Positions 8,699-16,342 of a stretch of DNA of 27,673 bases are shown here, piece after piece. Origin of the DNA: a virus; IMG/VR virus record IMGVR_UViG_3300043411_000887, positions 1 to 27,673 of that record; one strand, 5' to 3'. Position numbers and translations under genes: made by a program. Below the pieces are notes generated by a model that saw nothing but the letters and a program-made list of their open reading frames with translations, searched no databases and had not been told where the DNA came from. Every line of letters starts with the position of its first letter. Positions within the stretch are counted from its first letter, which is position 1.

Positions 8699-11600
8699 TC
8701 ACCCCATCCTTGCTGCGGGTAGCTTGTTGCGGTTGCCCTTGACGCCGCCGGTGATCAGCAGCTCGGTCAGCTCCGCGCACGCCCCGAACTCGCCCGCGGG
8801 CTCGGGGAACGTGAAGCGGAACCGGATCGCCTCGCAGCGGCGGCCGACGTGCGCCGTCCACTCGTAGCGCGACGGCGCGTCACCGCCGTAGACGCCGGAC
8901 CCGTAGGACCCGTCGCCGTACACGCTGCCGTCGGTGGAAGTGGCGTCGAAGGACACGGGCTCGCTCCAGTTGCCTGGTTCGTCGTAGTCCGTTTGCCACT
9001 GCACCCGCAATTCATGTGCTGACTGGCGCTCGCCGAGGATCTGCGCGTGCCAGATGCGCTGCAGCCCCTGCCGTGCCTCGCCGAAGCGGATCCACGCCGT
9101 CTCGATCACCATCGGGATCTGCAGGTTGTCGTCGGCGTAGGTCGTCGCCTGCCGGAACACGCGGCCGTCGGTGCGCAGGTAGTGGTAGAGGCCGCGCGCG
9201 TTGATCGAGTCGATGCCCTCGTGGTTCGTGAACGTCGACCACTGGCCGAACAGGTAGTCGTAGAGCAGCGTCGAGCCGCTGTCCGTCAGAAAGCGGACCT
9301 GCGTCGTGTCCTCGACGAGCGTGGCCCGCACGATTCGCTGCGCGTTGTACGCCTCGACCGGCGCGCCGACGTAGGACACCTGCCGGCCGCGGTCGAGTTG
9401 GTAGATGCCCTTCGCGGACTGGAACACCAGCCCCGTCGGGATCGTCGCCAGCGACCGCTGATCGACGCAGCCGACGTCCGACGTGATGAGCGCCGGCGTG
9501 GACCACTCGCCGCCGGCCGCGGGGTTGGCGAGCGGGCCCGCGCCGGTGACCATGTAGATCGCGGACCGCTTGAAGATCATGACCGCGTCGTCCATGACCG
9601 CGATGCCGGTGACCTCGCCGCCGGCGGGCGGGACCTGCAGGCGCAGTTCGGGCGACGCCTCGATCGCGTACCCGTCGGCGCGCTCCTGCGAGTAGTAGAC
9701 GCCGCTCGGGTCGCTGGCGTCGGCCCAGAACACGCGGCCCTTGCCCTCCGCGATGACGCCCGACGCCGCGATCGGGTCGTTCGACGGAACGCCGCCGGTC
9801 GTGTAGTGCGGCTCGCGCGTGGCCAGCGTCGCGTCGCTGTAGTCGTCGATCACGGTCACCGTGTCGCCACCGCGCACGTTGGCCACGTAGCCATTCGCTG
9901 CGCCCGCCGTCGACGGGTCGAGCGACGTGATCCGGTAGTACGCCGACGCATCGCCGGCCAGCGACCGCGCCGCGCAGACGCGCAGCTCCTCGCGTCGGCC
10001 GAGGCCCCAGCAGGTGAGCCGCAGCGCCGGGACTGTGAACGTCACGCGGTCGTCAGATCCGCTGACGGTCACGCTGTAGGGCTTCGACGTCGGGCCGCGG
10101 ATGATCTCGCCGTTGGCCAGCGTCGCCTCGTACCAGAACAGGTACGAATAGGTCCCGTTCGCCATACCGCCGGTGCCCGCGGTGGAGTTCGTGTGCAGCG
10201 TTGCGCCCGTCTCCCAATCCGGCGCGTAGAACGGGGCCGCCTCGACAAACCCGACGCCATCGTAGGCGTACGTCACTGCGCCGCCGACGTAGAGCGTCCG
10301 CCCGACGTAGACGGCCTGGTGGCTGTCGCTCGCGTCGAAGTCCAGCGAGACGAGGCGCGGGCCGGCCTCGGCGAACACGTCGTCAGTGGTCACGCCGTCG
10401 TCGACGGGGAGCTGCGCGCGGTAGACGGCGCACCAGTCGTAGATGCGGTCCGAGTCGCCCGCTGTGACCCGCGGCAGCGTGTGGCCGGGCGGGAGGCCGG
10501 CGTTGCTCGGGATCGACTGTGCGACCGGCAGGCCGTCGTCGCGCACGGCAACGTACGTCGCGAACAGCGCCGCCGGGTGGAGCAGTGTCACGTAGGCGCG
10601 CGCGGTGCCGCCGTCCGGCTCGTCGACCCACCCGCACGACGCGAGGCAGGCGCCGGCGAATGAGTCGGGCACGCCATCGCTGGCCGTGCCGACGCCCGCC
10701 GTCACCGCGATGACCTGGTTGTAGACGCGCGAGTTACGCAACGTCGCGTTGCGCGCCTCGCTCCAGATGTTGAGCGTCCCCGACAGCGCGTTGCCGCGGA
10801 ACGCCAGCGCGACCCGATCGGCGCCGCTCGTGGCGGTCACCGTCTCGGCCATCTCGACCGTGATCGCCAGCGAGCCGAAGTCCGACTGCACGATCGCGCC
10901 GTAGGTGTCGCCCCCGCCCGCCCACGCGAGCGCCCAATCGTCGCCGGTCGTGAGCGACGGCGCGATCACGGGCCCGGTGGACAGCGGCAGCGCGGCCGGC
11001 GAGGGCGTGTGCGTCACGACCGACGGCCAGCCGGTACCGGGCGACCCGACCACGCCGGCCGGGATGAGCCAGCCCGCGCGGATCGTGTTGAGCGACGACA
11101 GCCAGACGATCGCCGCCGCATCTTCGCCGCTCGTGTTCGTGGCGTTGACGTACGCCGCGTCGAAGTTCGGAAGCGTCGTCGAGAGGTCGTCGACGATGAT
11201 CCGCGGGAACTGCGTCGCGTCGTAGGTGTGCGGCGCGGCCGGGTCGATCAGGATGCACTTGATCTGCCCGGACGACTGTTGCGCCCACAAGATCATCAGC
11301 CGATCGCCGGACCGGACGCACCGCGGGTTGGTGCCCGTCGAGCTGGCCAGCGTCGGCGGGATCGTGACCCGCTCGCCGTTCGTCTCGGTGACCGCGTACC
11401 AGACGCCGCCGCGCGAGTCGTTCCACGCGACGACGGCCACCCCGTTGCAACTCGCGTAGTCGCAGCCGGTCTGCGACGAGACGGTCTTGACCAGCGGGCG
11501 GTCACTCTGCCGGATCGACATCATCCCGTCGGCGACCTCCGACCACGCCGCGGCGCCCTCGACGTAGCTGTACGCCGCGGCCTCGGTGAACAGCACGAGC

Positions 11601-11827
11601 TCGTCACCGCGCGCCGCGAGGCCGCGAGGCAACGCGTAGGGCGTCGCGCTGCCAAGCACCGCCGTCCCGAGCGAGTCGTAGCCGTACCGCTTCGACAGGC
11701 TCACGGCCTTGGTGAACACGGCATTCTCGAGCGTCAGCAGGCGCGTCGTCGGGACGGCCTTGTGATCTTCCTTGGTGGACACGCCGCCGGCAAAGCGGAT
11801 CGGGTAGGCCATCTCCTGGAGCGCCAT
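8699..11827 (-). CDS. Large tail nozzle-like / tail hub structural protein, 1042 aa
   Basis: ATG at 11827 is preferred over GTG at 11830 because GGAGGGG lies a few bases upstream with correct spacing. The N-terminus (MALQEMAYPIRFAGGVSTKED, then LLTLENAVFTKAVSLSKRYGY) matches the style of phage nozzle proteins, which start with an 'FAGG...NA...KR.GY' segment. The body is repetitive beta structure with Trp/Gly/Asp loops, suggesting a beta-propeller. The segment near residues 800-860 (GLVFQSAKGIYQLDRGRQVSYVGAPVEAYN) is characteristic of this class. The C-terminal 120 residues look like a separate beta domain. The role, closing the tail and guiding DNA exit, is inferred from the class; P22 gp10/T7 gp12 are functional analogues, not proven homologues. 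Confidence 0.78.
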   Translation of the reverse strand: MALQEMAYPIRFAGGVSTKEDHKAVPTTRLLTLENAVFTKAVSLSKRYGYDSLGTAVLGSATPYALPRGLAARGDELVLFTEAAAYSYVEGAAAWSEVADGMMSIRQSDRPLVKTVSSQTGCDYASCNGVAVVAWNDSRGGVWYAVTETNGERVTIPPTLASSTGTNPRCVRSGDRLMILWAQQSSGQIKCILIDPAAPHTYDATQFPRIIVDDLSTTLPNFDAAYVNATNTSGEDAAAIVWLSSLNTIRAGWLIPAGVVGSPGTGWPSVVTHTPSPAALPLSTGPVIAPSLTTGDDWALAWAGGGDTYGAIVQSDFGSLAITVEMAETVTATSGADRVALAFRGNALSGTLNIWSEARNATLRNSRVYNQVIAVTAGVGTASDGVPDSFAGACLASCGWVDEPDGGTARAYVTLLHPAALFATYVAVRDDGLPVAQSIPSNAGLPPGHTLPRVTAGDSDRIYDWCAVYRAQLPVDDGVTTDDVFAEAGPRLVSLDFDASDSHQAVYVGRTLYVGGAVTYAYDGVGFVEAAPFYAPDWETGATLHTNSTAGTGGMANGTYSYLFWYEATLANGEIIRGPTSKPYSVTVSGSDDRVTFTVPALRLTCWGLGRREELRVCAARSLAGDASAYYRITSLDPSTAGAANGYVANVRGGDTVTVIDDYSDATLATREPHYTTGGVPSNDPIAASGVIAEGKGRVFWADASDPSGVYYSQERADGYAIEASPELRLQVPPAGGEVTGIAVMDDAVMIFKRSAIYMVTGAGPLANPAAGGEWSTPALITSDVGCVDQRSLATIPTGLVFQSAKGIYQLDRGRQVSYVGAPVEAYNAQRIVRATLVEDTTQVRFLTDSGSTLLYDYLFGQWSTFTNHEGIDSINARGLYHYLRTDGRVFRQATTYADDNLQIPMVIETAWIRFGEARQGLQRIWHAQILGERQSAHELRVQWQTDYDEPGNWSEPVSFDATSTDGSVYGDGSYGSGVYGGDAPSRYEWTAHVGRRCEAIRFRFTFPEPAGEFGACAELTELLITGGVKGNRNKLPAARMG

Positions 11828-11854
11828 CACGCCCCTCCGGTGCTACGGTGGGCC

Positions 11855-12001
11855 ATGGTCAACCCGAAGTGGCACGGGCCGATCGCAGGCGCGATCGCGG
11901 CGGCGGCGTCAGCGGTGTACACGCTCGGCATCGATCCGGGCTGGCACGTGCTCGACCGCATCGCGTGGGCCATGGGGCTCCTGTTCGTGATTCCGGGCTG
12001 A
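11855..12001 (+). CDS. Small two-helix membrane protein, holin candidate, 48 aa
   Basis: On the plus strand, ATG at 11855 opens a 48-codon frame ending TGA at 12001. Two hydrophobic stretches are visible: residues about 8-26 (GPIAGAIAAAASAVYTLGI) and about 35-47 (RIAWAMGLLFVIPG), joined by a short polar turn. This hairpin layout fits a small class II holin or another tiny inner-membrane protein. Third codon positions are mostly G or C as in neighbouring genes, and the gene occupies space that no credible minus-strand gene uses. The ribosome-binding site is weak (GGTGGG). It forms a pair with the downstream lipoprotein. Length is at the low end for holins, so function is tentative. Confidence 0.55.
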   Translation: MVNPKWHGPIAGAIAAAASAVYTLGIDPGWHVLDRIAWAMGLLFVIPG

Positions 12002-12072
12002 TACAGGCGCGGCATCACCCCGCAGCGGTGAGGCTTGACACCGCCCGGGATGCGTCCCCACGCTGAGGGGAG
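12002..12072 (+). promoter_or_regulatory. Intergenic leader before lipoprotein gene: hairpin and TTGACA
   Basis: This 71-base gap holds an inverted repeat TCACC (12015-12019) / GGTGA (12027-12031) with a 7-base GC-rich loop and no T run. It is followed by a perfect TTGACA at 12035-12040 on the plus strand. No good -10 hexamer lies 16-18 bases downstream, so a standard sigma-70 promoter is not demonstrated. A GAGGGGAG ribosome-binding element abuts the ATG at 12073. The hairpin could weakly block minus-strand transcription or shape the plus-strand mRNA. Confidence 0.3.
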
Positions 12073-12420
12073 ATGCGCACCCTGATCGCGTTCCTCGCCT
12101 TCCCTCTCGTAGTCTCGTGCTCGGAGCTTCCCGATCGCTGGGAACTCGATCTGATCGAGTCCTCGCGAGCCGGCGACGGCTGCTCTACGGGACCGGCATT
12201 GACCCTTCGCCTGACGATCGATGACCCGCTGAGCAAGCCGATCGTGGTCGGCGATGCCGGATGGATCTGCGTGGCCGACTCGGACCGTGCTGTCTGCAGC
12301 CGACCGCTTGGCGTTGACGTTGGAACGATCACGATGACGGCGCACGAGAACGCGGCCACGCTCGATATGGCAGGCTCGTGCCTGTACGTGTTCGGTCCGC
12401 GTGTTCATGGGCGGTCGTAG
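12073..12420 (+). CDS. Predicted lipoprotein, moron-like, 115 aa
   Basis: ATG at 12073 with GAGGGGAG directly upstream. The N-terminus is a textbook lipoprotein signal: R2, a hydrophobic core LIAFLAFPL, then lipobox VVSC with lipid-acceptor Cys16. The mature part of about 100 residues is beta-rich, with four further cysteines that could form two disulfides in the periplasm or outside. Position +2 is Ser, which would favour outer-membrane sorting in a Gram-negative host. Codons such as CTT, GTT, GAA and GGA are more frequent than in the neighbours, a hint of separate origin. The 3' end overlaps the minus-strand fiber gene tail-to-tail by 16 bases. Possible roles are superinfection exclusion, a lysogenic-conversion factor, or an outer spanin partner of the small membrane protein; none is proven. 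Confidence 0.72.
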   Translation: MRTLIAFLAFPLVVSCSELPDRWELDLIESSRAGDGCSTGPALTLRLTIDDPLSKPIVVGDAGWICVADSDRAVCSRPLGVDVGTITMTAHENAATLDMAGSCLYVFGPRVHGRS

Positions 12421-13583
12421 GTCGCGACGGCGGGGCCGACGCGGAGGTTGGTGGCGTTCGGCTGGTACTCGATGACAATCTGTTCACCCGTGGCCAACGT
12501 CGTGTCGGTCACGTTGATCGTGTTCGTGCCCCAGGTTGACCCTTGGTTAGTGTTACTCGCCGTGCCGATGACCGTGCGCGTGATCGAAGCACCCGACGGC
12601 GCCGAGTACAGGCAGACGTCGATCGTCACGTCCATCGCGCTATCGCCGTAGGTGAAGACGTCGACTGTCGTCAGGCGCTCGCCGACGTCGAACGGAATCG
12701 GCAGGTAGTAGGTGTTTGCCCCGGTGGACTGGACGTAGCCGGCCGCCAGCGTGTAGCCGCTACCCTGCCCTGCATGGGGCGACACGGTGCGGATGATGCT
12801 GCCGTGCTTGAAGCGGCCCGTGCCGCTGATGGTCACATCCTGGTTGGCGCTCGCCGTGAGGCCCGCACTTGCCGTGATCAAGCCGGTGACGCCCAGCGTG
12901 GTGCCGACCGTCAGCGATGCGCTCATTGCGACGGCATTCGCCACCGTATTGCTCGCCGTGATCGCCCCCGCGCTCGACACCTGCAGGATGCTCGTCGAGC
13001 CCGGCAGCGCCGCCGGCAGCGTCAGCGCGTAGCTCGCCGCCAGGCCCGTCGGGCTCGAGATGCGCACGCGGTTCGCGATGCCACTGGCGTGCTCGTACAG
13101 GTCGAGGTCGCCGCACTGGACGCGGCTCCACGAGTTCGGCGACGGCGCGGCCTCGAGGAAGCGGTACGCCTGCGCCGAGTCGTCGTAGTAGACCGCCGCC
13201 GCGCTGGCCGCGTAGTCACCGACGATGCCGCCAACGATCGCGATGTTGAGCGTGCCGCCCGAGGTCATCTTGACGTCGGTGCCGCTCGCGTTGCGCCAGT
13301 ACAGCTCGCCGTCGCTGGTCTTGACCCAGAGCGACTTGCTGACCGTGTAGCTGGCCTGGGTCGTGAACGCGAGCGCCTTGGCGTTGGTCAGCGCGCACGT
13401 CCCGTTCAGCGTCAGGTCCGTCGTGAGGTTGAGGCCGCCGGCCGGGATCTGGACGCCCGCGCCCGTCGTGTGGTTGTGGGTGTCGATCAGGTCCAGCGAC
13501 GCGTTGAGTTGGTCGTCCCACGTCGAGGAATCCCCGGCGAGGGTCGGCTTGCTCAAGCCCATGTTGGTGGTCGTGGTGCCCAT
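12405..13583 (-). CDS. Tail fiber-like protein, 392 aa
   Basis: ATG at 13583; GAGGGA, overlapping the upstream stop, serves as ribosome-binding site. The N-terminal 60 residues (MGTTTTNMGLSKPTLAGDS, then WDDQLNASLDLIDTHNHTTG, VQIPAGGLNL) are the standard attachment segment of many phage tail fibers, with the conserved 'LID.H.HT.G.GVQIP' pattern. A long Thr/Ala/Ser/Gly-rich shaft follows (residues about 60-270, including AAVYYDDSAQAYRF). The C-terminal 120 residues form a beta-rich domain (YYLPIPFDVGERLTTVDVF, EQIVIEYQPNATNLR) that could bind a receptor or mediate trimerisation. It is the last of four appendage genes between connector and nozzle. Confidence 0.82.
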   Translation of the reverse strand: MGTTTTNMGLSKPTLAGDSSTWDDQLNASLDLIDTHNHTTGAGVQIPAGGLNLTTDLTLNGTCALTNAKALAFTTQASYTVSKSLWVKTSDGELYWRNASGTDVKMTSGGTLNIAIVGGIVGDYAASAAAVYYDDSAQAYRFLEAAPSPNSWSRVQCGDLDLYEHASGIANRVRISSPTGLAASYALTLPAALPGSTSILQVSSAGAITASNTVANAVAMSASLTVGTTLGVTGLITASAGLTASANQDVTISGTGRFKHGSIIRTVSPHAGQGSGYTLAAGYVQSTGANTYYLPIPFDVGERLTTVDVFTYGDSAMDVTIDVCLYSAPSGASITRTVIGTASNTNQGSTWGTNTINVTDTTLATGEQIVIEYQPNATNLRVGPAVATYDRP

Positions 13584-13590
13584 GGGTCCC

Positions 13591-14259
13591 TCAGTAGTTG
13601 GCGGACTCGGTCCAGTCGATGCTGATCGCGGCCTGCCAGGTGCCCGTCGCCGGGACCGCCACCGACCGGATCGAGAACCCTTCGTTCTGCGCGAGCACCA
13701 GCGGGTGCCGGCCGTCGCCGATCTCGCCGCGGTACAGGATGGTTCCCGGAGCGATGATCTGGCCGTTGAGCGAGGCCGTGATCGGCCCCGGCGCGAGGAT
13801 CGTGGCCAGGCTCAGCGTCTCGAGCGTCTTGGTGCCGGCGCCGAGCGCGGCCGTAGTCGCGATGCGCGCGTCGCCGGACGACATCAGCGACGACGACATC
13901 GAGGTCCGCTTCTTGAGCAGTGCGGCCGGGCTAATCGCCGTGCCGAGCGTGCCGGCGACGGTCCAGCCGGTCGACTTGACCAGATCGATCTGGACCGGCA
14001 CGCCCGCGGCAAAGAACGTGGTCGTCACGCACGCCGAGATCTTGATCTCGTTGATGATGCAGACGCGGGTGGCGTCGGCCCAGCGGAACTGGAAGATCTC
14101 CGAGTTGGCGGCGAGCGCGGCCGGGATGATGCCGGTGAACCCGCCGTAGGTGTAGTGGCCGAAGCCGGTGGAGTCGGTCGGGCGCGCGACGTGCTTGACC
14201 GCCCCCGCCGCGTCGGTGTCGAGTTCGTATCCGGTGCTGCCGATGATCTCGATGGGCAT
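13591..14259 (-). CDS. Virion/tail appendage protein, 222 aa
   Basis: ATG at 14259 one base after the previous stop, with TGGAG five bases upstream, fixes the start; the frame extends upstream but that part is shadow. The protein begins MPIEIIGSTGYELDTDAAG and is beta-rich throughout. Distinct segments are RVCIINEIKISACVTTTFFA, then VPVQIDLVKSTGW, a Ser/Met stretch TSMSSSLMSS, and a C-terminal GFSIRSVAVPATGTWQAAIS followed by IDWTES. This pattern, a jelly-roll ending in a 'W.A.I.I.W.E' strand, recurs in phage tail or capsid surface proteins encoded beside fiber genes. No enzyme motif. Role inferred from fold style and position. Confidence 0.78.
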   Translation of the reverse strand: MPIEIIGSTGYELDTDAAGAVKHVARPTDSTGFGHYTYGGFTGIIPAALAANSEIFQFRWADATRVCIINEIKISACVTTTFFAAGVPVQIDLVKSTGWTVAGTLGTAISPAALLKKRTSMSSSLMSSGDARIATTAALGAGTKTLETLSLATILAPGPITASLNGQIIAPGTILYRGEIGDGRHPLVLAQNEGFSIRSVAVPATGTWQAAISIDWTESANY

Positions 14260-14260
14260 A

Positions 14261-15046
14261 TCAACTCCAGCGCCAGCCGACCGACCACCGGCCGTAGAGG
14301 CGCGCACGCTTGAAGGGACTGACGCGCGTGGGGATCACGTTGCTGCGCCCGCCCGCGTTGCGCTGGGCGATGAACAGCGGGGCCGGGCCGGGCCGGTCGG
14401 GCAAGAAGCCGTGGATCGTGAAGCCGACGCCCGCCGTCGGAGGCCCGGCGATGACCCGGATGCTCTCGACCAGGTGCTCATCGGCCGTGTGATCAGCGGT
14501 CGCCACCGGCACGATCCACGCCTCGGTTACCGACGCGCCAGCGATCGTCGCCTGTCCAGTCACAGCCACCGTCGCGTGCGCCGATCCTGGCCAGGCCCCG
14601 AAGTCCAACTCGACCGTTCCGCTTGTTCCGACGCCGGCGGCGCCCGTCGCACCATCGGCGCCGTCGCGGCCCGACACCATGCGCTCGCCCAGCGCGGTGT
14701 AGCGGTCCCATCCGGTACGCGACTCGAACCGCAGCGACTCGCCGGCGGCCAGCGAGACGGACTCGATCACGACGTCGGTGCCGCCGGTGTCGCGCTGGAC
14801 CCGTACCGTGTTCGCGCCGGCGCCCTCGTTGCGGATCGAGATGTCGGTCACCTCGCGATAGATTGACGAGGTCGACGGCGCCGCCACGATCGTCTTGGTG
14901 GTCGCCGAGCTGAACGTCGTGTCCGTCGTGCCGGGCGTGTAGGTCGTCGCGGCGGTCTTGTCGATGTCGGCCCACCCTGCGACTACGTGGATCGCGTCGG
15001 CCGTGGACGTCGCCAGCTCGAGCTTCTGGGTCGAGAGCAGCTTCAC
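14261..15046 (-). CDS. Virion protein sharing a domain with the decoration protein, 261 aa
   Basis: GTG at 15046 overlaps the upstream stop as GTGA (15043-15046). Residues 1-120 form a beta domain: VVAGWADID, a Thr-rich region, YREVTDISIRNEGAGANTVR, then SVSLAAGESLRFESRTGW. This closely parallels residues 10-115 of the 265-residue protein at 16437-17234 (VVVAYVDLG, VETISIRNRDVAS, VTLGAGAHLFYERNSAGW). A short collagen-like stretch (GRDGADGATGAAG) follows near residue 130, then a second beta region ending in the basic tail LYGRWSVGWRWS. The mix of a surface domain and collagen-like repeat suggests an exposed virion fiber or adaptor. Confidence 0.78.
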   Translation of the reverse strand: MKLLSTQKLELATSTADAIHVVAGWADIDKTAATTYTPGTTDTTFSSATTKTIVAAPSTSSIYREVTDISIRNEGAGANTVRVQRDTGGTDVVIESVSLAAGESLRFESRTGWDRYTALGERMVSGRDGADGATGAAGVGTSGTVELDFGAWPGSAHATVAVTGQATIAGASVTEAWIVPVATADHTADEHLVESIRVIAGPPTAGVGFTIHGFLPDRPGPAPLFIAQRNAGGRSNVIPTRVSPFKRARLYGRWSVGWRWS

Positions 15047-15687
15047 AGCATCGCCCCGATCGCCAGGATCTCGTCGACGCTGGCGGCCGATCCGCTCGCC
15101 GGCGCGGCCCACGTCCCATCGGCGCGGAGGAAGTTGGACGTCCCGCCGCCGGACGCCGGGGCTAGGCCCTTGAGCGCCGCCGTGAACGTGTCCAGGAGCG
15201 TCGTGGCCTGCGTCCCGGTCAGATCCTCGGGGTCGCCGGTGCCGGCCGTGACGCGGCCCTTGAGCGTTGAGGTCGCGACGTTGTCCAGCTTGGCGTTGGT
15301 CACCGAGTCGGCCGCCAGCTTGCCGGTGTCGACCGCGAGGGCGTCGATCGTCCACGTCGTGCCACCGGCGCTGACCGTGATGTCGCCCCGGTCGCCATCG
15401 GACAGGCCGCCACCGCCACCACTCGGCGTCGACCACGCCCCGGTGCCGTCGAGGTAGTGCGTCGGGTCGCCGTCGAGCTCGGGCATGAACCCGGCCGCCG
15501 TGGTCGTCGCGACCGCGTGCGCCGCGCCGCCCGCGCCGATGTGCGGCTCGAGCTTGTCGATCACGCGCTCCGTCGCCGCGGCCACCGAGTCGATCGCGCG
15601 GTCGACCTCGCTGGCGTTGTACGCCTCGGGCACGCCCGGCACGGCGGGCTTCGCGATGACGTCGCGAGTCCTCCGCTTGCCGCTCAC
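15043..15687 (-). CDS. Tail fiber-like protein, 214 aa
   Basis: GTG at 15687 overlaps the connector stop as GTGA, and its own stop overlaps the next start in the same way. The N-terminus is basic (MSGKRRTRDVIAKPAVPG) followed by a helix (NASEVDRAIDSVAAATERVIDKL). The rest holds familiar fiber-shaft motifs: THYLDGTGAWSTP, a Gly5 run, LSDGDRGDITVSAGGTTWTI, LAADSVTNAKLDNVATSTLK, GRVTAGTGDPEDL, and FLRADGTWAAP. These segments recur in many phage tail fibers and tail-collar proteins. The short length and early position suggest it links the connector to longer fibers. Family assignment is confident; exact role is not. Confidence 0.82.
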   Translation of the reverse strand: MSGKRRTRDVIAKPAVPGVPEAYNASEVDRAIDSVAAATERVIDKLEPHIGAGGAAHAVATTTAAGFMPELDGDPTHYLDGTGAWSTPSGGGGGLSDGDRGDITVSAGGTTWTIDALAVDTGKLAADSVTNAKLDNVATSTLKGRVTAGTGDPEDLTGTQATTLLDTFTAALKGLAPASGGGTSNFLRADGTWAAPASGSAASVDEILAIGAML

Positions 15688-16334
15688 CCGGGCCACGTCG
15701 AGCCCTCCCACGGCATCGGCAGGTACGCTGGTTCGGCGGTGTTGCGGTTCTGCGAGGCGCGGACGATGCGCGCCCGGTAGCGGTCGATCGCGGCCAGGCG
15801 GTCGCCGAGGGGCCGCTCCTCGCGCTCGTCGCAGCGCAACAGGATCGAGTGGACAATGAAGCCCTCCCATCCGTTCGGCACGTCGATCGAGTCGCCGTCC
15901 GCGGACAGCGCCGTCATCGCCGGCACGTAGCGCAGGCGGATCGTGTAGGCCGCGTCGGGCGTCGGGAACAGCTCGAGGTTGGTCCCGACGTGGAGGTACC
16001 CGACGGGGCGGCCGGTCGCCTGGTCGAAGCCCAGCGCCTGCGGGCCGGGCTGGAAGCGGCGCAGTTGCCGGTAGGTGCCGCCGTCGAGGATGTCGACGGC
16101 CCGCGCCTTGAGGAACGCGGCCGGCAGCGCGACGGTGGCGACGCTCGCCGTGGTCGTCACGGTGTCCGTCGTGTCGCGGTAGCCGTCGAAGTGCTCGTCG
16201 AGCAGGTCGAAGTAGTCGCCGATCGCCTCGTTCACCCACGGCGTCATCACCGCGTCGGTGAAGACCGTCGAGTTCTCGTAGTCGCCGAGCTGGCGAGCAC
16301 GCGTGCGAAGGGTGGCGAGGGTGATCGCGGTCAT
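15684..16334 (-). CDS. Head-tail connector / adaptor protein, 216 aa
   Basis: ATG at 16334. The N-terminal pattern (LATLRTRARQLGDYENSTVF, then MTPWVNEAIGDYFDLLDEHF) is typical of phage adaptor proteins of the gp4/gp11-like type: 'L..LR.R....D.E.S....D.....W.N.A..... DLL'. Later segments LELFPTPDAAYTIRLRYVPA and GWEGFIVHSILLRCDEREER fit the same family, which binds below the portal and joins the tail. Length of about 215 is normal. No Shine-Dalgarno sequence is visible; only 8-9 bases separate the start codon from the end of the tRNA-like gene upstream, so translation initiation here may be unusual. The stop overlaps the next gene as GTGA. Confidence 0.84.
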   Translation of the reverse strand: MTAITLATLRTRARQLGDYENSTVFTDAVMTPWVNEAIGDYFDLLDEHFDGYRDTTDTVTTTASVATVALPAAFLKARAVDILDGGTYRQLRRFQPGPQALGFDQATGRPVGYLHVGTNLELFPTPDAAYTIRLRYVPAMTALSADGDSIDVPNGWEGFIVHSILLRCDEREERPLGDRLAAIDRYRARIVRASQNRNTAEPAYLPMPWEGSTWPG

Positions 16335-16342
16335 GCTGTTCG

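Noticed and set aside
12035-12040. Perfect TTGACA upstream of the lipoprotein gene as a sigma-70 promoter
   Set aside because: No -10 hexamer occurs at 16-18 bases, and a start there would leave almost no leader; kept only as a weak element of the intergenic entry.
11827-12408. Minus-strand open frame of 193 codons filling the gap between fiber and nozzle genes, with 4-nt overlaps at both ends
   Set aside because: The boundaries look operon-like, but the product is rich in Arg, His and Pro with no domain character, and over the lipoprotein gene it is exactly codon-aligned antisense, which stays open easily in high-GC DNA. The plus strand has a clear lipobox protein and a two-helix protein. 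Strand-specific RNA data would settle it.
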